Below, piece by piece: positions 1 to 5,950 of a DNA stretch of 8,907 nucleotides (its first letter is position 1; each line of letters opens with the position of its first letter). The translations under genes were made by a program, and so were the position numbers. Under the pieces are notes generated by a model. The model was not told the origin of the DNA. It worked only from the letters and a program-made list of their open reading frames with translations, and made no database searches. Source of the stretch: Spirochaetia bacterium (lineage in GTDB: Bacteria; Spirochaetota; Spirochaetia; Treponematales; Treponemataceae); assembly GCA_900769975.1 (NCBI GenBank), contig CAAGIR010000089.1, positions 1 to 8,907 on the forward strand, in the 5' to 3' direction.

Positions 1-174
1 CCCCCTTCCACCCAAAAAAATCAAAAATTTTTCAAAAAAAATTCCAGAATTTTGGTAAAACTCGTAACGTTTCGCATACATTATATATGTATGATTAATA
101 GTAATAAATCCATTTTTGAAAGGGTCGACCCCAGAATACTTGAGCAGATAAAAGCGTTCCGATTGATTGACGTA
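1..174. other. intergenic region, no gene seen
   Basis: No convincing reading frame was found here. The stretch is A/T-rich with long A and T runs in its first 60 bases. Two perfect palindromes are visible: CATACAT-TATAT-ATGTATG at 75-93 and GGGTCGACCC at 122-131. Either could be a protein-binding site or a short hairpin, but nothing ties them to a neighbouring gene. Similarity to the second leader copy at the right end of the window begins only around position 170. Confidence 0.5.
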
Positions 175-306
175 TAAATCAAATGGCTATAATAGCGCCA
201 TTTGATTTAACATAGAGTTTCTTGCGAAACTCTCATATTTTACTGTTCGCGAAAACGCGAACGAATTATATGTCTCAAAAGTTGAAACTTTCTTCGACAT
301 ATAATT
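175..306 (+). repeat. four-hairpin leader of Rpn gene, copy A
   Basis: Four consecutive hairpins lie directly upstream of the Rpn nuclease gene. Hairpin 1 has a perfect 13-bp stem (175-187 with 197-209). Hairpin 2 is AGAGTTTC-TTGC-GAAACTCT (214-233). Hairpin 3 is GTTCGCG-AAAA-CGCGAAC (245-262). Hairpin 4 has an 11-bp outer stem (264-274 with 296-306) enclosing a small inner stem (278-282 with 287-291). The first three hairpins and the start of the fourth recur at 8794-8907 in the same orientation with identical spacing. The block may be a mobile-element end, a structured 5' leader, or both. A TATAAT sequence occurs at 188-193 inside loop 1, but it is not kept in the second copy. Confidence 0.8.
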
Positions 307-324
307 TTTATAGCAGACAATTTC

Positions 325-1158
325 ATGACAACAGTTTTTGGAGGTGATGTAAAAGTCACCGAGTTCCTCCTGCGCATAATTCTTGACCGTGACGACCTTA
401 CGGTTATCAGTTCCATGACGCAGGAAGAAAAGCACAATCTTTTCGGTCGTTCAGTCAGGCTAGACATCGTCGCAGAGGACAGGGACAAAAAGATTTACAA
501 CATAGAAATCCAGCGTTCCGACAAGGGTACCGAAGCCAGGCGCATAAGGTACAACACCGCCATGATAGACAGCCGCATTCTCAGAAAGGGAGATGACTTT
601 ACAGATTTACCAGAATTGTATATCATCTTTATAACGGAACATGATTATTTAAAACTAAACAGACCTTATTACAAAGTGCTCAAGCACTTTGATGCCACAG
701 ACAAAAAGGGACAAACCATACCCTTCAAAGACGGCGTAAACATCATGTACGTAAACGGTAAATATCGCGGCAATGACAGGCTGGGAAAACTCATGCACGA
801 CTTCTGTACTCCGAACGCCGCCGATATGTATTACAAAGAACTGGCCGAACGTGTCAGGTATCACAAGCAGGAAGAAAAAGGAGTAGAAAAAATGTGCAGA
901 ATGACAGAAGCCTACGGCGACGAACGCGAACGCGAAGGCATTAAAAAAGGTGAACTCGTCGGTCTCAAAAAGGGCGAACGACTTGGTATGGAAAAAGGTC
1001 GACGTGCTGGCGTAATCGAAGGTTTGAAAGAGGGCAAACGAGAAGTAGTTTTAAGCCTTTTAAAAGACGGATGTTTACCGATAGGTAAAATCGCTGAAAT
1101 CTCTGGTTTTTCTGTGGAGCAGGTTCAAAAGATCGCTGCCAGAATAGATTTGGCGTAA
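325..1158 (+). CDS. Rpn-family PD-(D/E)XK nuclease / putative transposase, possibly N-terminally short
   Basis: The 277-residue product has the PD-(D/E)XK nuclease core of the Rpn / PDDEXK_2 transposase-like family. Asp47 (RLDIVAED) and Glu61-x-Gln63 (YNIEIQR) form the metal-binding and catalytic set, followed by the family-typical RRIRYNTAMID (72-82). Known family members cut DNA and promote RecA-independent recombination, so a DNA-acting role is expected. Residues 205-238 are a charged segment with glycine about every four residues, usual for this family, and 245-270 looks like a small helix-turn-helix. The start is uncertain. ATG 325 has no Shine-Dalgarno, and the frame is open upstream only to a TGA at 283-285. 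The residues just before the ATG (ADNF) would continue the usual family opening, so the first 10-20 residues may be lost or use a non-ATG start. The gene is richer in G+C than its neighbours. Confidence 0.85.
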   Translation: MTTVFGGDVKVTEFLLRIILDRDDLTVISSMTQEEKHNLFGRSVRLDIVAEDRDKKIYNIEIQRSDKGTEARRIRYNTAMIDSRILRKGDDFTDLPELYIIFITEHDYLKLNRPYYKVLKHFDATDKKGQTIPFKDGVNIMYVNGKYRGNDRLGKLMHDFCTPNAADMYYKELAERVRYHKQEEKGVEKMCRMTEAYGDEREREGIKKGELVGLKKGERLGMEKGRRAGVIEGLKEGKREVVLSLLKDGCLPIGKIAEISGFSVEQVQKIAARIDLA

Positions 1159-1167
1159 TATTTTCCA

Positions 1168-1329
1168 CTGGCGACTATCACACAAATCCAAGTGTCGCCA
1201 GCTGGGTGAGTGGTGCGAAGCACTGTGCAGGGTTTGTGCGATGCGGCGTGCCGAGGCTTGAGCAGGCAGGTCGAAGACCTGAGTCCGAAGGACCGAGCCG
1301 ACAGGCGAGCTGTGAAAGGCGACTTGGAT
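1168..1329. repeat. G+C-rich intergenic repeat of GAA-loop hairpins
   Basis: This stretch is markedly richer in G+C than the rest of the window and is packed with inverted repeats. CTGGCGAC (1168-1175) pairs with GTCGCCAG (1194-1201). Three small hairpins share the same three-base GAA loop: GTGC-GAA-GCAC (1213-1223), CAGGTC-GAA-GACCTG (1267-1281) and GTCC-GAA-GGAC (1283-1293). The ends mirror each other: ATCCAAGTGTCGCC at 1186-1199 is the complement of GGCGACTTGGAT at 1318-1329 apart from a 2-base gap. It sits exactly between the Rpn gene and a decapitated permease gene. It is probably a MITE-like or REP-like dispersed element; no second copy lies in this window to confirm that. Confidence 0.6.
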
Positions 1330-1361
1330 ATGCGATGGTTTGCTAAAATTCTCATAAAAAC

Positions 1362-1958
1362 TTGTTAAATAAATTAAAAAAACGTTATTCAAAAAAAATT
1401 ATGCCTAATCCTACGGCAGACAATGTTATGGTTCAGGCTGTTTCAAATGAAATGGCAACGCAACTTGTTGATGTTATAACAAATTACTGTACAGAAAAAG
1501 CAGGAAATGCGTATGCGGTGAGGGTAAATTCCATGCAGTCGATGCTCGACCAAATGAGTGAAATTACAAATACGATGAGCATGATGTTAAGTGCTATTGC
1601 GGCGATTTCGCTTCTTGTGGGTGGAATTGGGATTATGAACATTATGATTGTTACGGTAACAGAACGAAAACAGGAAATAGGAATAAGAAAAGCACTTGGA
1701 GCCTCTCCTGCAGATATTCGGCAGCAATTTCTGGTAGAATCTGCAAGCATAACACTTATCGGCGGAATTGTCGGTGTAATAATCGGTGTAATACTCAGTC
1801 TTGCGATAGAATACGTACAGAAGCAGGCATTTGTCATAAATATAAATGCATGTGCCATATCTTTTGTATTTAGCGTTTTTGTAGGAATTTTCTTTGGATT
1901 GAATCCTGCAAGTCGTGCTACGAAACTTGATCCTGTAATTGCATTAAGCGGTGAGTAG
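1362..1958 (+). pseudogene. MacB/FtsX-type ABC permease, C-terminal fragment
   Basis: The 198-codon frame encodes the C-terminal half of a MacB-like permease, the membrane part of exporters that work with a separate or fused ATPase. The family signature is plain: GGIGIMNIMIVTVTERKQEIG at 87-107 followed by IRKALGA, and the typical ending (NPASRATKLDPVIALSGE). Three membrane segments can be drawn at about 73-98, 127-150 and 163-183. Full permeases are about 400 residues with an N-terminal membrane helix and a large periplasmic domain. Here only the last part of that domain (about residues 12-70) remains. The only upstream start is TTG 1362 without a good ribosome site, and a stop lies at 1344-1346. 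The break falls where the G+C-rich repeat ends, so the front was probably removed by insertion or recombination. It is unlikely to be functional. Confidence 0.8.
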
Positions 1959-1981
1959 GTGCAGGTGGACAGCGGTTTGTT

Positions 1982-2824
1982 TTAAGATGAAGTTTTATCT
2001 ATAAAATCTGCAATTTCTTTGATAACGCTAATGCGACGACCTAAAAGTCCATGTTCTGTGGGATATTCGATGCGTTTTTGAAGTGCCGTGGTTTTGTGAT
2101 GTTCAAGTTTGTTCCAAAGTGGCAAAACCATCTCATTTACAGGAGAAACTGAATCATATATACCGGCAAAAACCAGGAGATTTTTATCTTTTATCTGTTC
2201 AAAAGCGTTAGGATGGCTTATTTCTGCCTTGTTTATAACTACATCATCATAAATGGCGTCAATTCCATCAGATTGAAGAATTTTTCCTTCTTCCAGAAGC
2301 GACCTGAAATAACTTTCTTTTGCTCTGTTCAGATAACGGGTAGGATCATACGGAGTAAGCATGATAATTCCACGAATCCAGTCAAGTTTACGGCCAGCAT
2401 TCAGGGCAGAATTTGCACCCATACTGTGACCAAGCAGATAAATTTTTTCGGAATCAACGTCGTACTTTTCACAAAATTCCTTTGAATGAGCGTATTCTGC
2501 CAGGTTTTGAGCATCTTCTATACAATGAGTGATTGTGTATTTTCCTTCGCTACCCCAAGCACCTCTGTTATGAGGAACAATCACGACACAACCAATTCTG
2601 CAAAGAGCGTGCGAAATGTCATCATTGCGGGCTGTCCCTGGAAAACCATGAAGCATAATTATACAAGGATGAGGTTTTTCAAAAGTGGAAGATGGCCACA
2701 AAATTTCGCCATAAATATGCGATCCGTTGCTGACAAAATCAAGGGTAGTGTAGTCGGGAAGGGCAGTGGCATCTAAATCCTGTGGATCTTCAAAAAGATA
2801 TTGCAAATTAATGTTAGAACTCAT
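1982..2824 (-). CDS. alpha/beta-hydrolase (serine esterase/peptidase-like)
   Basis: This is a soluble alpha/beta-hydrolase of about 280 residues with no signal peptide. Counted from the longer TTG start at 2842, the oxyanion-side motif LHGFPGT is at 64-70, the nucleophile elbow GHSMG at 138-142 (Ser140), the acid is probably Asp230 (GIYDSVSPV) and the base His264 (TEHGLLGRR). The order and spacing suit the S9-peptidase/dienelactone-hydrolase-like branch, but the substrate cannot be read from sequence. I prefer the ATG at 2824 because GGAG at 2840-2837 lies upstream of it; the TTG at 2842 overlaps that site. It follows metI on the same strand after 117 bp with no clear terminator, so read-through from the importer operon is possible. 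It converges on the permease fragment with only 23 bp between stops. Confidence 0.82.
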   Translation of the reverse strand: MSSNINLQYLFEDPQDLDATALPDYTTLDFVSNGSHIYGEILWPSSTFEKPHPCIIMLHGFPGTARNDDISHALCRIGCVVIVPHNRGAWGSEGKYTITHCIEDAQNLAEYAHSKEFCEKYDVDSEKIYLLGHSMGANSALNAGRKLDWIRGIIMLTPYDPTRYLNRAKESYFRSLLEEGKILQSDGIDAIYDDVVINKAEISHPNAFEQIKDKNLLVFAGIYDSVSPVNEMVLPLWNKLEHHKTTALQKRIEYPTEHGLLGRRISVIKEIADFIDKTSS

Positions 2825-2941
2825 ATAAAAACTATACTCCAAATTTTATTTTAATTCACATTTCAATTCCAATTTCGCTTTTTATAATTCTGCTTTTTTA
2901 GGCATCATTGTTTTAGGCAGTCTTTATATTAATTTTTGCAG

Positions 2942-3589
2942 TTACTTCTTTTTTGCACAATGCGAACCGATTATTTGAATTAACTGAACAAAAATAACAA
3001 GAATAACGACAGTTGAAGTCATAAGCGGTGTATTAAAACGCTGATATCCGTAGGTAAGTGCCAAATCACCCACACCACCGCCGCCTACAGCACCAGCCAT
3101 AGCAGTAGCCCCCAGCAAACCGACAGTTCCAGTCGTAATTCCCAGAACAATAGACCCTTTCGATTCTGGCAGAACAAACTTAACGATAGTCTGAAAAGTA
3201 TTCGCACCCATCGCCTGCGCCGCTTCAATAATTCCACTATCCACTTCTAAAAGAGCAGTTTCGATTAAACGGGCAAGATACGGAGCAATATAAGCCGTAA
3301 GAGGGACAAGAGCCGCCGTAGAACCCACACGCGTACCCACAATCGCCTTTGTAACAGGCATAATATACACAATCAGAATTATAAAAGGAACGCTGCGGAT
3401 AATGTTTATGACAGTACCGACAATATTATAAACAATAGTATTCTGTTTTATACCGCCTTTGCGAGTAATGAACAATAAAACAGCAAGCGGAAAAGCAATT
3501 ATCAGCCCGAACAAAAGCGAAAGCCCAACCATATAAACAGTCTGACCAATAGAAAGCCAGATTTTAGATGCATTAACCCCAAAAATCAT
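2942..3589 (-). CDS. metI: methionine ABC transporter permease MetI
   Basis: The 215-residue membrane protein matches the length of known MetI permeases. It has about five hydrophobic segments (roughly 17-42, 56-78, 88-108, 145-170, 190-208). The EAA loop that docks on the ATPase lies at 122-141 (EAAQAMGANTFQTIVKFVLP). The strings RSVPFIILIVYIMP (65-78) and AMAGAVGGGGVGDLA (163-177) are typical of this permease family. As a homodimer it forms the inner-membrane channel through which MetQ-delivered methionine or a related compound passes. ATG 3589 is well supported by GGAGG five bases upstream. It lies 46 bp downstream of metN on the same strand and is presumably co-transcribed with it. Confidence 0.95.
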   Translation of the reverse strand: MIFGVNASKIWLSIGQTVYMVGLSLLFGLIIAFPLAVLLFITRKGGIKQNTIVYNIVGTVINIIRSVPFIILIVYIMPVTKAIVGTRVGSTAALVPLTAYIAPYLARLIETALLEVDSGIIEAAQAMGANTFQTIVKFVLPESKGSIVLGITTGTVGLLGATAMAGAVGGGGVGDLALTYGYQRFNTPLMTSTVVILVIFVQLIQIIGSHCAKKK

Positions 3590-3603
3590 AAAACCTCCAG
3601 AAT

Positions 3604-3635
3604 TTTATCCCACAAAAAAATTTATCCCACAAAAA
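3604..3635 (-). repeat. tandem 15-bp repeat between metN and metI
   Basis: Read on the minus strand, TTTTTGTGGGATAAA occurs twice with a 17-bp period (3635-3621 and 3618-3604). The repeat begins immediately after the metN stop codon and ends just before the metI ribosome site. It could be a recent slippage duplication or a binding site in the operon mRNA. Confidence 0.7.
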
Positions 3636-4658
3636 CTAGATTTCAACATCATATTTTGGAACATTGTGCTCTTCAAAAAATTTTTCACTCGCAGTAAGCT
3701 GTTCCTTTGTACCAGTAATCTGAACAGTCTGGAAACCCACAATCTGCCCTTCCAGCTCCGTAACAGTACCGTACAAAATAGAAATATTTACACCAGTTTC
3801 CTTAATGGCAAACGCCATAATCGGATCATCAGCATTTTTACCGTCAAAACGCAGGCGCAGAACTTTTTGCGGCCCCTCATAATTTTTCAGATAATTTTTG
3901 ACACTTTCAGGCAACTGATCATTAATTACAGTTTTAATAAAACCTTTAGTGGTGTCCTTCTGCGGATTTCCAAACACATCAATAACAGACCCAGATTCCA
4001 CCAGCCGCCCTTTTTCCAGAACAGCCACCTTATTACAAATCTGCTGAATAACGTTCATTTGATGCGTAATAATCAAAATAGTAACGTTAAGCTCCCTGTT
4101 AATTTTTTTCAAAAGTGCCAGAATGGAGTCAGTAGTACGTGGATCCAGAGCCGAAGTCGCTTCATCACAAAGCAAAATTTCAGGATTTAACGCAATAGCA
4201 CGAGCAATACCCACCCTCTGTTTTTGACCGCCGCTTAATTCAAGAGGATACGCCAGAGCCTTATCATCCAGCTCCACAAAAGACAAAAGTTCCTTAATCC
4301 TCTCGTCAATCCTGTTTTTCGGCCATTTTTCCAGCTGCATCGGAATGGCAATGTTTTGATAGACAGTCTTACTTTCCAAAAGATTAAAATGCTGAAACAC
4401 CATCCCGATATTTTTCCTAAAATTGTGTAAATCCCTGCCTTTCAAACCAGAAACATTTTTCCCATTAACAGAAACACTTCCAGAAGTTGGAATTTCCAGA
4501 CCGTTCACCATACGAATAAGCGTAGATTTACCAGCACCACTAAACCCAATCACACCAAAAATGTCGCCCTTATCAACCGAAAGCGAAATATCCTTCAAAG
4601 CGTGAACTTCATCATTTTTTGTCTTAAAAGTTTTGGAAATATTTGTAAATTCAATCAT
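3636..4658 (-). CDS. metN: methionine ABC transporter ATP-binding protein MetN
   Basis: The 340-residue ATPase drives the MetNI importer on the cytoplasmic face. All nucleotide-binding motifs are intact: Walker A GFSGAGKST (38-46), Q-loop Gln89 (VFQHFNLL), signature LSGGQKQR (141-148), Walker B ILLCDE (161-166) with catalytic Glu166, D-loop SALD (169-172) and switch His199. Residues about 265-340 form the C-terminal NIL domain that marks MetN. In the E. coli protein this domain binds methionine and shuts transport down when internal methionine is high, so the same feedback is likely here. The start ATG 4658 has only a weak GAAG upstream. The gap to metQ is 232 bp and holds a 136-bp repeat, unusually long for a tight transport operon, so metNI may be expressed at a lower level than metQ. 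Confidence 0.96.
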   Translation of the reverse strand: MIEFTNISKTFKTKNDEVHALKDISLSVDKGDIFGVIGFSGAGKSTLIRMVNGLEIPTSGSVSVNGKNVSGLKGRDLHNFRKNIGMVFQHFNLLESKTVYQNIAIPMQLEKWPKNRIDERIKELLSFVELDDKALAYPLELSGGQKQRVGIARAIALNPEILLCDEATSALDPRTTDSILALLKKINRELNVTILIITHQMNVIQQICNKVAVLEKGRLVESGSVIDVFGNPQKDTTKGFIKTVINDQLPESVKNYLKNYEGPQKVLRLRFDGKNADDPIMAFAIKETGVNISILYGTVTELEGQIVGFQTVQITGTKEQLTASEKFFEEHNVPKYDVEI

Positions 4659-4698
4659 ATTTTTTCTTCAAAGCACTCATAGTAATATTTTTTTTAAT

Positions 4699-4834
4699 TC
4701 GGGCGGCTTTTTGCCTGGTTCGGCTACGCTCACCAAGCAAAAAACAGGCTATTCGGGGTTCCGCTGTCGCTTCATTCTTCCACTCCACTACGTTCCGTTC
4801 CAGAACGCCTGCGGCGCCCCTACTATCCTTGCCG
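4699..4834. repeat. 136-bp dispersed repeat, copy 1
   Basis: This block is 136 bp long and aligns without gaps to 7116-7251 in the same orientation with 9 mismatches by eye (about 93%). Its left part forms a hairpin: TTTTTGCCTGGT (4708-4719) against ACCAAGCAAAAA (4732-4743), with one C-A mismatch that becomes a U-G pair in RNA made from the minus strand. On the minus strand the right part contains near-repeats of GGAGCGGAA-type units and ends in a G+C-rich cluster. It lies between metQ and metN and will be part of the operon mRNA if the two are co-transcribed. Confidence 0.85.
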
Positions 4835-4890
4835 TATTCCCAGCGAATAAAAAATCACCCGCCAGAAAACAGCAAAACATTCATCGTAAA

Positions 4891-5757
4891 TTAATCATCA
4901 AAGTAATAATCATCAGGAATCCAGAACAAACCATTTTCATAATTTGTAGATTCCAGATACTTTTTAAATTCAGCAGAATGATAAGCCGCAACAATATCTT
5001 TTGCCCAGGCAGAATTAACATTATCTTCGTGAACAACCACCTGAAGAACCAGATGAGGAAGAACAGTTTCTTTTGCCAGAGCAGTAGAAGCATCAATTCC
5101 AGCGTTGTAAACAATAGAACCAGTAATCACAACAAAGTCAAAGTCATCCTGCACTTGCGGAATGTTCAGACTTTTCATTTCTGTAAATTTAATGTTATAA
5201 GGATTTTCAACAATATCATCGCTGGTAACAGTAGAAAGATTTATACCGTCCTTTAAAGTAATCCAGCCAATTTTCTGGAGCAAAACATACGCTCTGGCAG
5301 TATTTGCCGCGTCATTTGGAACAGCAACTTTTGGCTGAGCAATGTTGTTTATAGCATCAACAGAATTATAGAATGAAGAAAACATACTTGCAGGAACAGT
5401 CGGAATAGGAGTAATAGGCACAAGTTTTCCATTATTACCTTTATTATAATTTTCAGCATAAGCAGTATGCTGTTCAACATTGAAATCCACATCACCGCCA
5501 TTTACAGCATCATCAGCCAAAGAAAGTTCACTATAATCATACCCTTTAAGAGTATATCCTTTTGCTTCAAGAATAGGTTTTACAGCATTTTCAAACAAAA
5601 CAGTATACGGACCTTGCGAACGGCTGTATTTTAAAACCGTTTTTTCAGAAGAATCATTACTTTTTGCAGAAGATTTTTTTGAACATCCTGCAGCAGTAAA
5701 CATAACAGAAACGGCAGCAACAGTAAATAAAATAGATTTAACAGTAGATTTTTTCAT
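4891..5757 (-). CDS. metQ: methionine-binding lipoprotein MetQ (NlpA family)
   Basis: The 288-residue substrate-binding lipoprotein of the importer starts with a signal peptide (MKKSTVKSILFTVAAVSV) and a lipobox TAAGC with Cys25 as the lipidated residue. After cleavage it is anchored to the membrane surface and delivers substrate to MetNI. Family hallmarks, numbered from the chosen start, are GGDVDFNVEQHTAYAENYNK (about 87-106), then KVAVPNDAANTARA (about 143-156) and LVLQVVVHED near the C-terminus. The ATG at 5757 is preferred over a frame extension of ten codons because GGAGG lies seven bases upstream and the signal peptide then begins with the usual MKK. The family mostly binds L- or D-methionine, but some members bind Met-containing dipeptides, so the exact ligand is not settled. 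Confidence 0.95.
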   Translation of the reverse strand: MKKSTVKSILFTVAAVSVMFTAAGCSKKSSAKSNDSSEKTVLKYSRSQGPYTVLFENAVKPILEAKGYTLKGYDYSELSLADDAVNGGDVDFNVEQHTAYAENYNKGNNGKLVPITPIPTVPASMFSSFYNSVDAINNIAQPKVAVPNDAANTARAYVLLQKIGWITLKDGINLSTVTSDDIVENPYNIKFTEMKSLNIPQVQDDFDFVVITGSIVYNAGIDASTALAKETVLPHLVLQVVVHEDNVNSAWAKDIVAAYHSAEFKKYLESTNYENGLFWIPDDYYFDD

Positions 5758-5763
5758 AGATAA

Positions 5764-5768
5764 CCTCC
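5764..5768 (-). promoter_or_regulatory. ribosome-binding site of metQ
   Basis: GGAGG on the minus strand lies seven bases before ATG 5757 and decides this start over the ten-codon upstream extension of the frame. Confidence 0.85.
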
Positions 5769-5772
5769 AAAA

Positions 5773-5785
5773 GCAGGAATCCTGC
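5773..5785 (-). promoter_or_regulatory. small hairpin just upstream of the metQ ribosome site
   Basis: GCAGG-ATT-CCTGC, read on the minus strand, is a compact five-base-pair hairpin (six if the loop is tightened) four bases upstream of the metQ GGAGG. It could protect the 5' end or modulate translation. No S-box (SAM) or T-box pattern was recognised in this roughly 80-base leader. Confidence 0.5.
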
Positions 5786-5797
5786 ACAATTATATAA

Positions 5798-5807
5798 ATT
5801 ACGTAAT
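5798..5807. promoter_or_regulatory. 10-bp palindrome ATTACGTAAT beside operator 1
   Basis: ATTACGTAAT is a perfect palindrome directly abutting the left operator. It lies in the metQ leader and could be an accessory protein-binding site. Confidence 0.35.
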
Positions 5808-5826
5808 ACCTATTGACAAAGTAGGT
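5808..5826 (+). promoter_or_regulatory. operator 1: ACCTA-N9-TAGGT palindrome
   Basis: ACCTATTGACAAAGTAGGT is a dyad with five-base arms that extends by one more matching base on each side (TACCTA and TAGGTA). The -35 box TTGACA of the rightward promoter (5813-5818) lies inside it. The site matches operator 2, read on the opposite strand, at 17 of 19 positions. A dimeric regulator bound here would block RNA polymerase at the amidohydrolase promoter. The regulator is not encoded in this window. Confidence 0.75.
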
Positions 5827-5842
5827 AAAAAAATGATATGTT
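5813..5842 (+). promoter_or_regulatory. promoter of the M20 amidohydrolase
   Basis: TTGACA (5813-5818) is a perfect -35 box. An 18-bp spacer leads to TATGTT (5837-5842), preceded by TG one base upstream as in extended -10 boxes. Transcription would start near 5849, giving a leader of about 100 bases before ATG 5951. Confidence 0.6.
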
Positions 5843-5843
5843 G

Positions 5844-5872
5844 GTTATACCTTTTATAACCTAGTTAGTCAA
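5844..5872 (-). promoter_or_regulatory. promoter of metQ
   Basis: On the minus strand TTGACT (5872-5867), a 17-bp spacer and TATAAC (5849-5844) form a strong vegetative promoter. It faces the rightward promoter so that each -35 box lies in the early transcribed region of the other, and the two polymerases should exclude each other. The start would be near 5837. Confidence 0.7.
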
Positions 5873-5877
5873 TAGGT
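5859..5877 (-). promoter_or_regulatory. operator 2: ACCTA-N9-TAGGT palindrome
   Basis: Read on the minus strand this is ACCTATTGACTAACTAGGT, extended to AACCTA and TAGGTT, so the outer bases differ from operator 1 but still pair. It contains the metQ -35 box TTGACT. Its centre is 51 bp from that of operator 1, close to five helical turns, which would place two bound dimers on the same face of the DNA. Confidence 0.75.
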
Positions 5878-5909
5878 TTTAAGAAAAAAATCAAAAAAAA
5901 TTGCTAAAA

Positions 5910-5927
5910 CCGAAAAAAGTTTTTCGG
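5910..5927 (+). promoter_or_regulatory. leader hairpin upstream of the amidohydrolase
   Basis: CCGAAAAA (5910-5917) pairs with TTTTTCGG (5920-5927) around a minimal loop. It lies in the transcribed leader, about 20 bases before the ribosome site. No T tract follows, so it is not a classical terminator. Confidence 0.45.
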
Positions 5928-5950
5928 CGGGTAATTTACAGGAAAAGGAT

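Noticed and set aside
167..193. Promoter TTGACG / TATAAT for the Rpn gene
   Set aside because: The spacer is only 15 bp, the -10 lies in the loop of hairpin 1, and the box is not kept in leader copy B.
75..306. CRISPR array
   Set aside because: The hairpins differ in sequence and are not regularly spaced repeats with unique spacers.
3666..4190. Plus-strand open frame antisense to metN
   Set aside because: It is a shadow of the metN coding sequence with low-complexity residues and no ribosome site.
4651..4680. Nine-residue upstream reading frame overlapping the metN start
   Set aside because: It has no ribosome-binding site, and such a short frame is expected by chance in A/T-rich DNA.
4633..5256. 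Long plus-strand open frame across metQ and the repeat
   Set aside because: It is antisense to a well-supported metQ and runs through the repeat; the product has no recognisable domain.
5773..5837. SAM or T-box riboswitch in the metQ leader
   Set aside because: The leader is only about 80 bases and lacks the conserved cores of both; only one small hairpin is visible.
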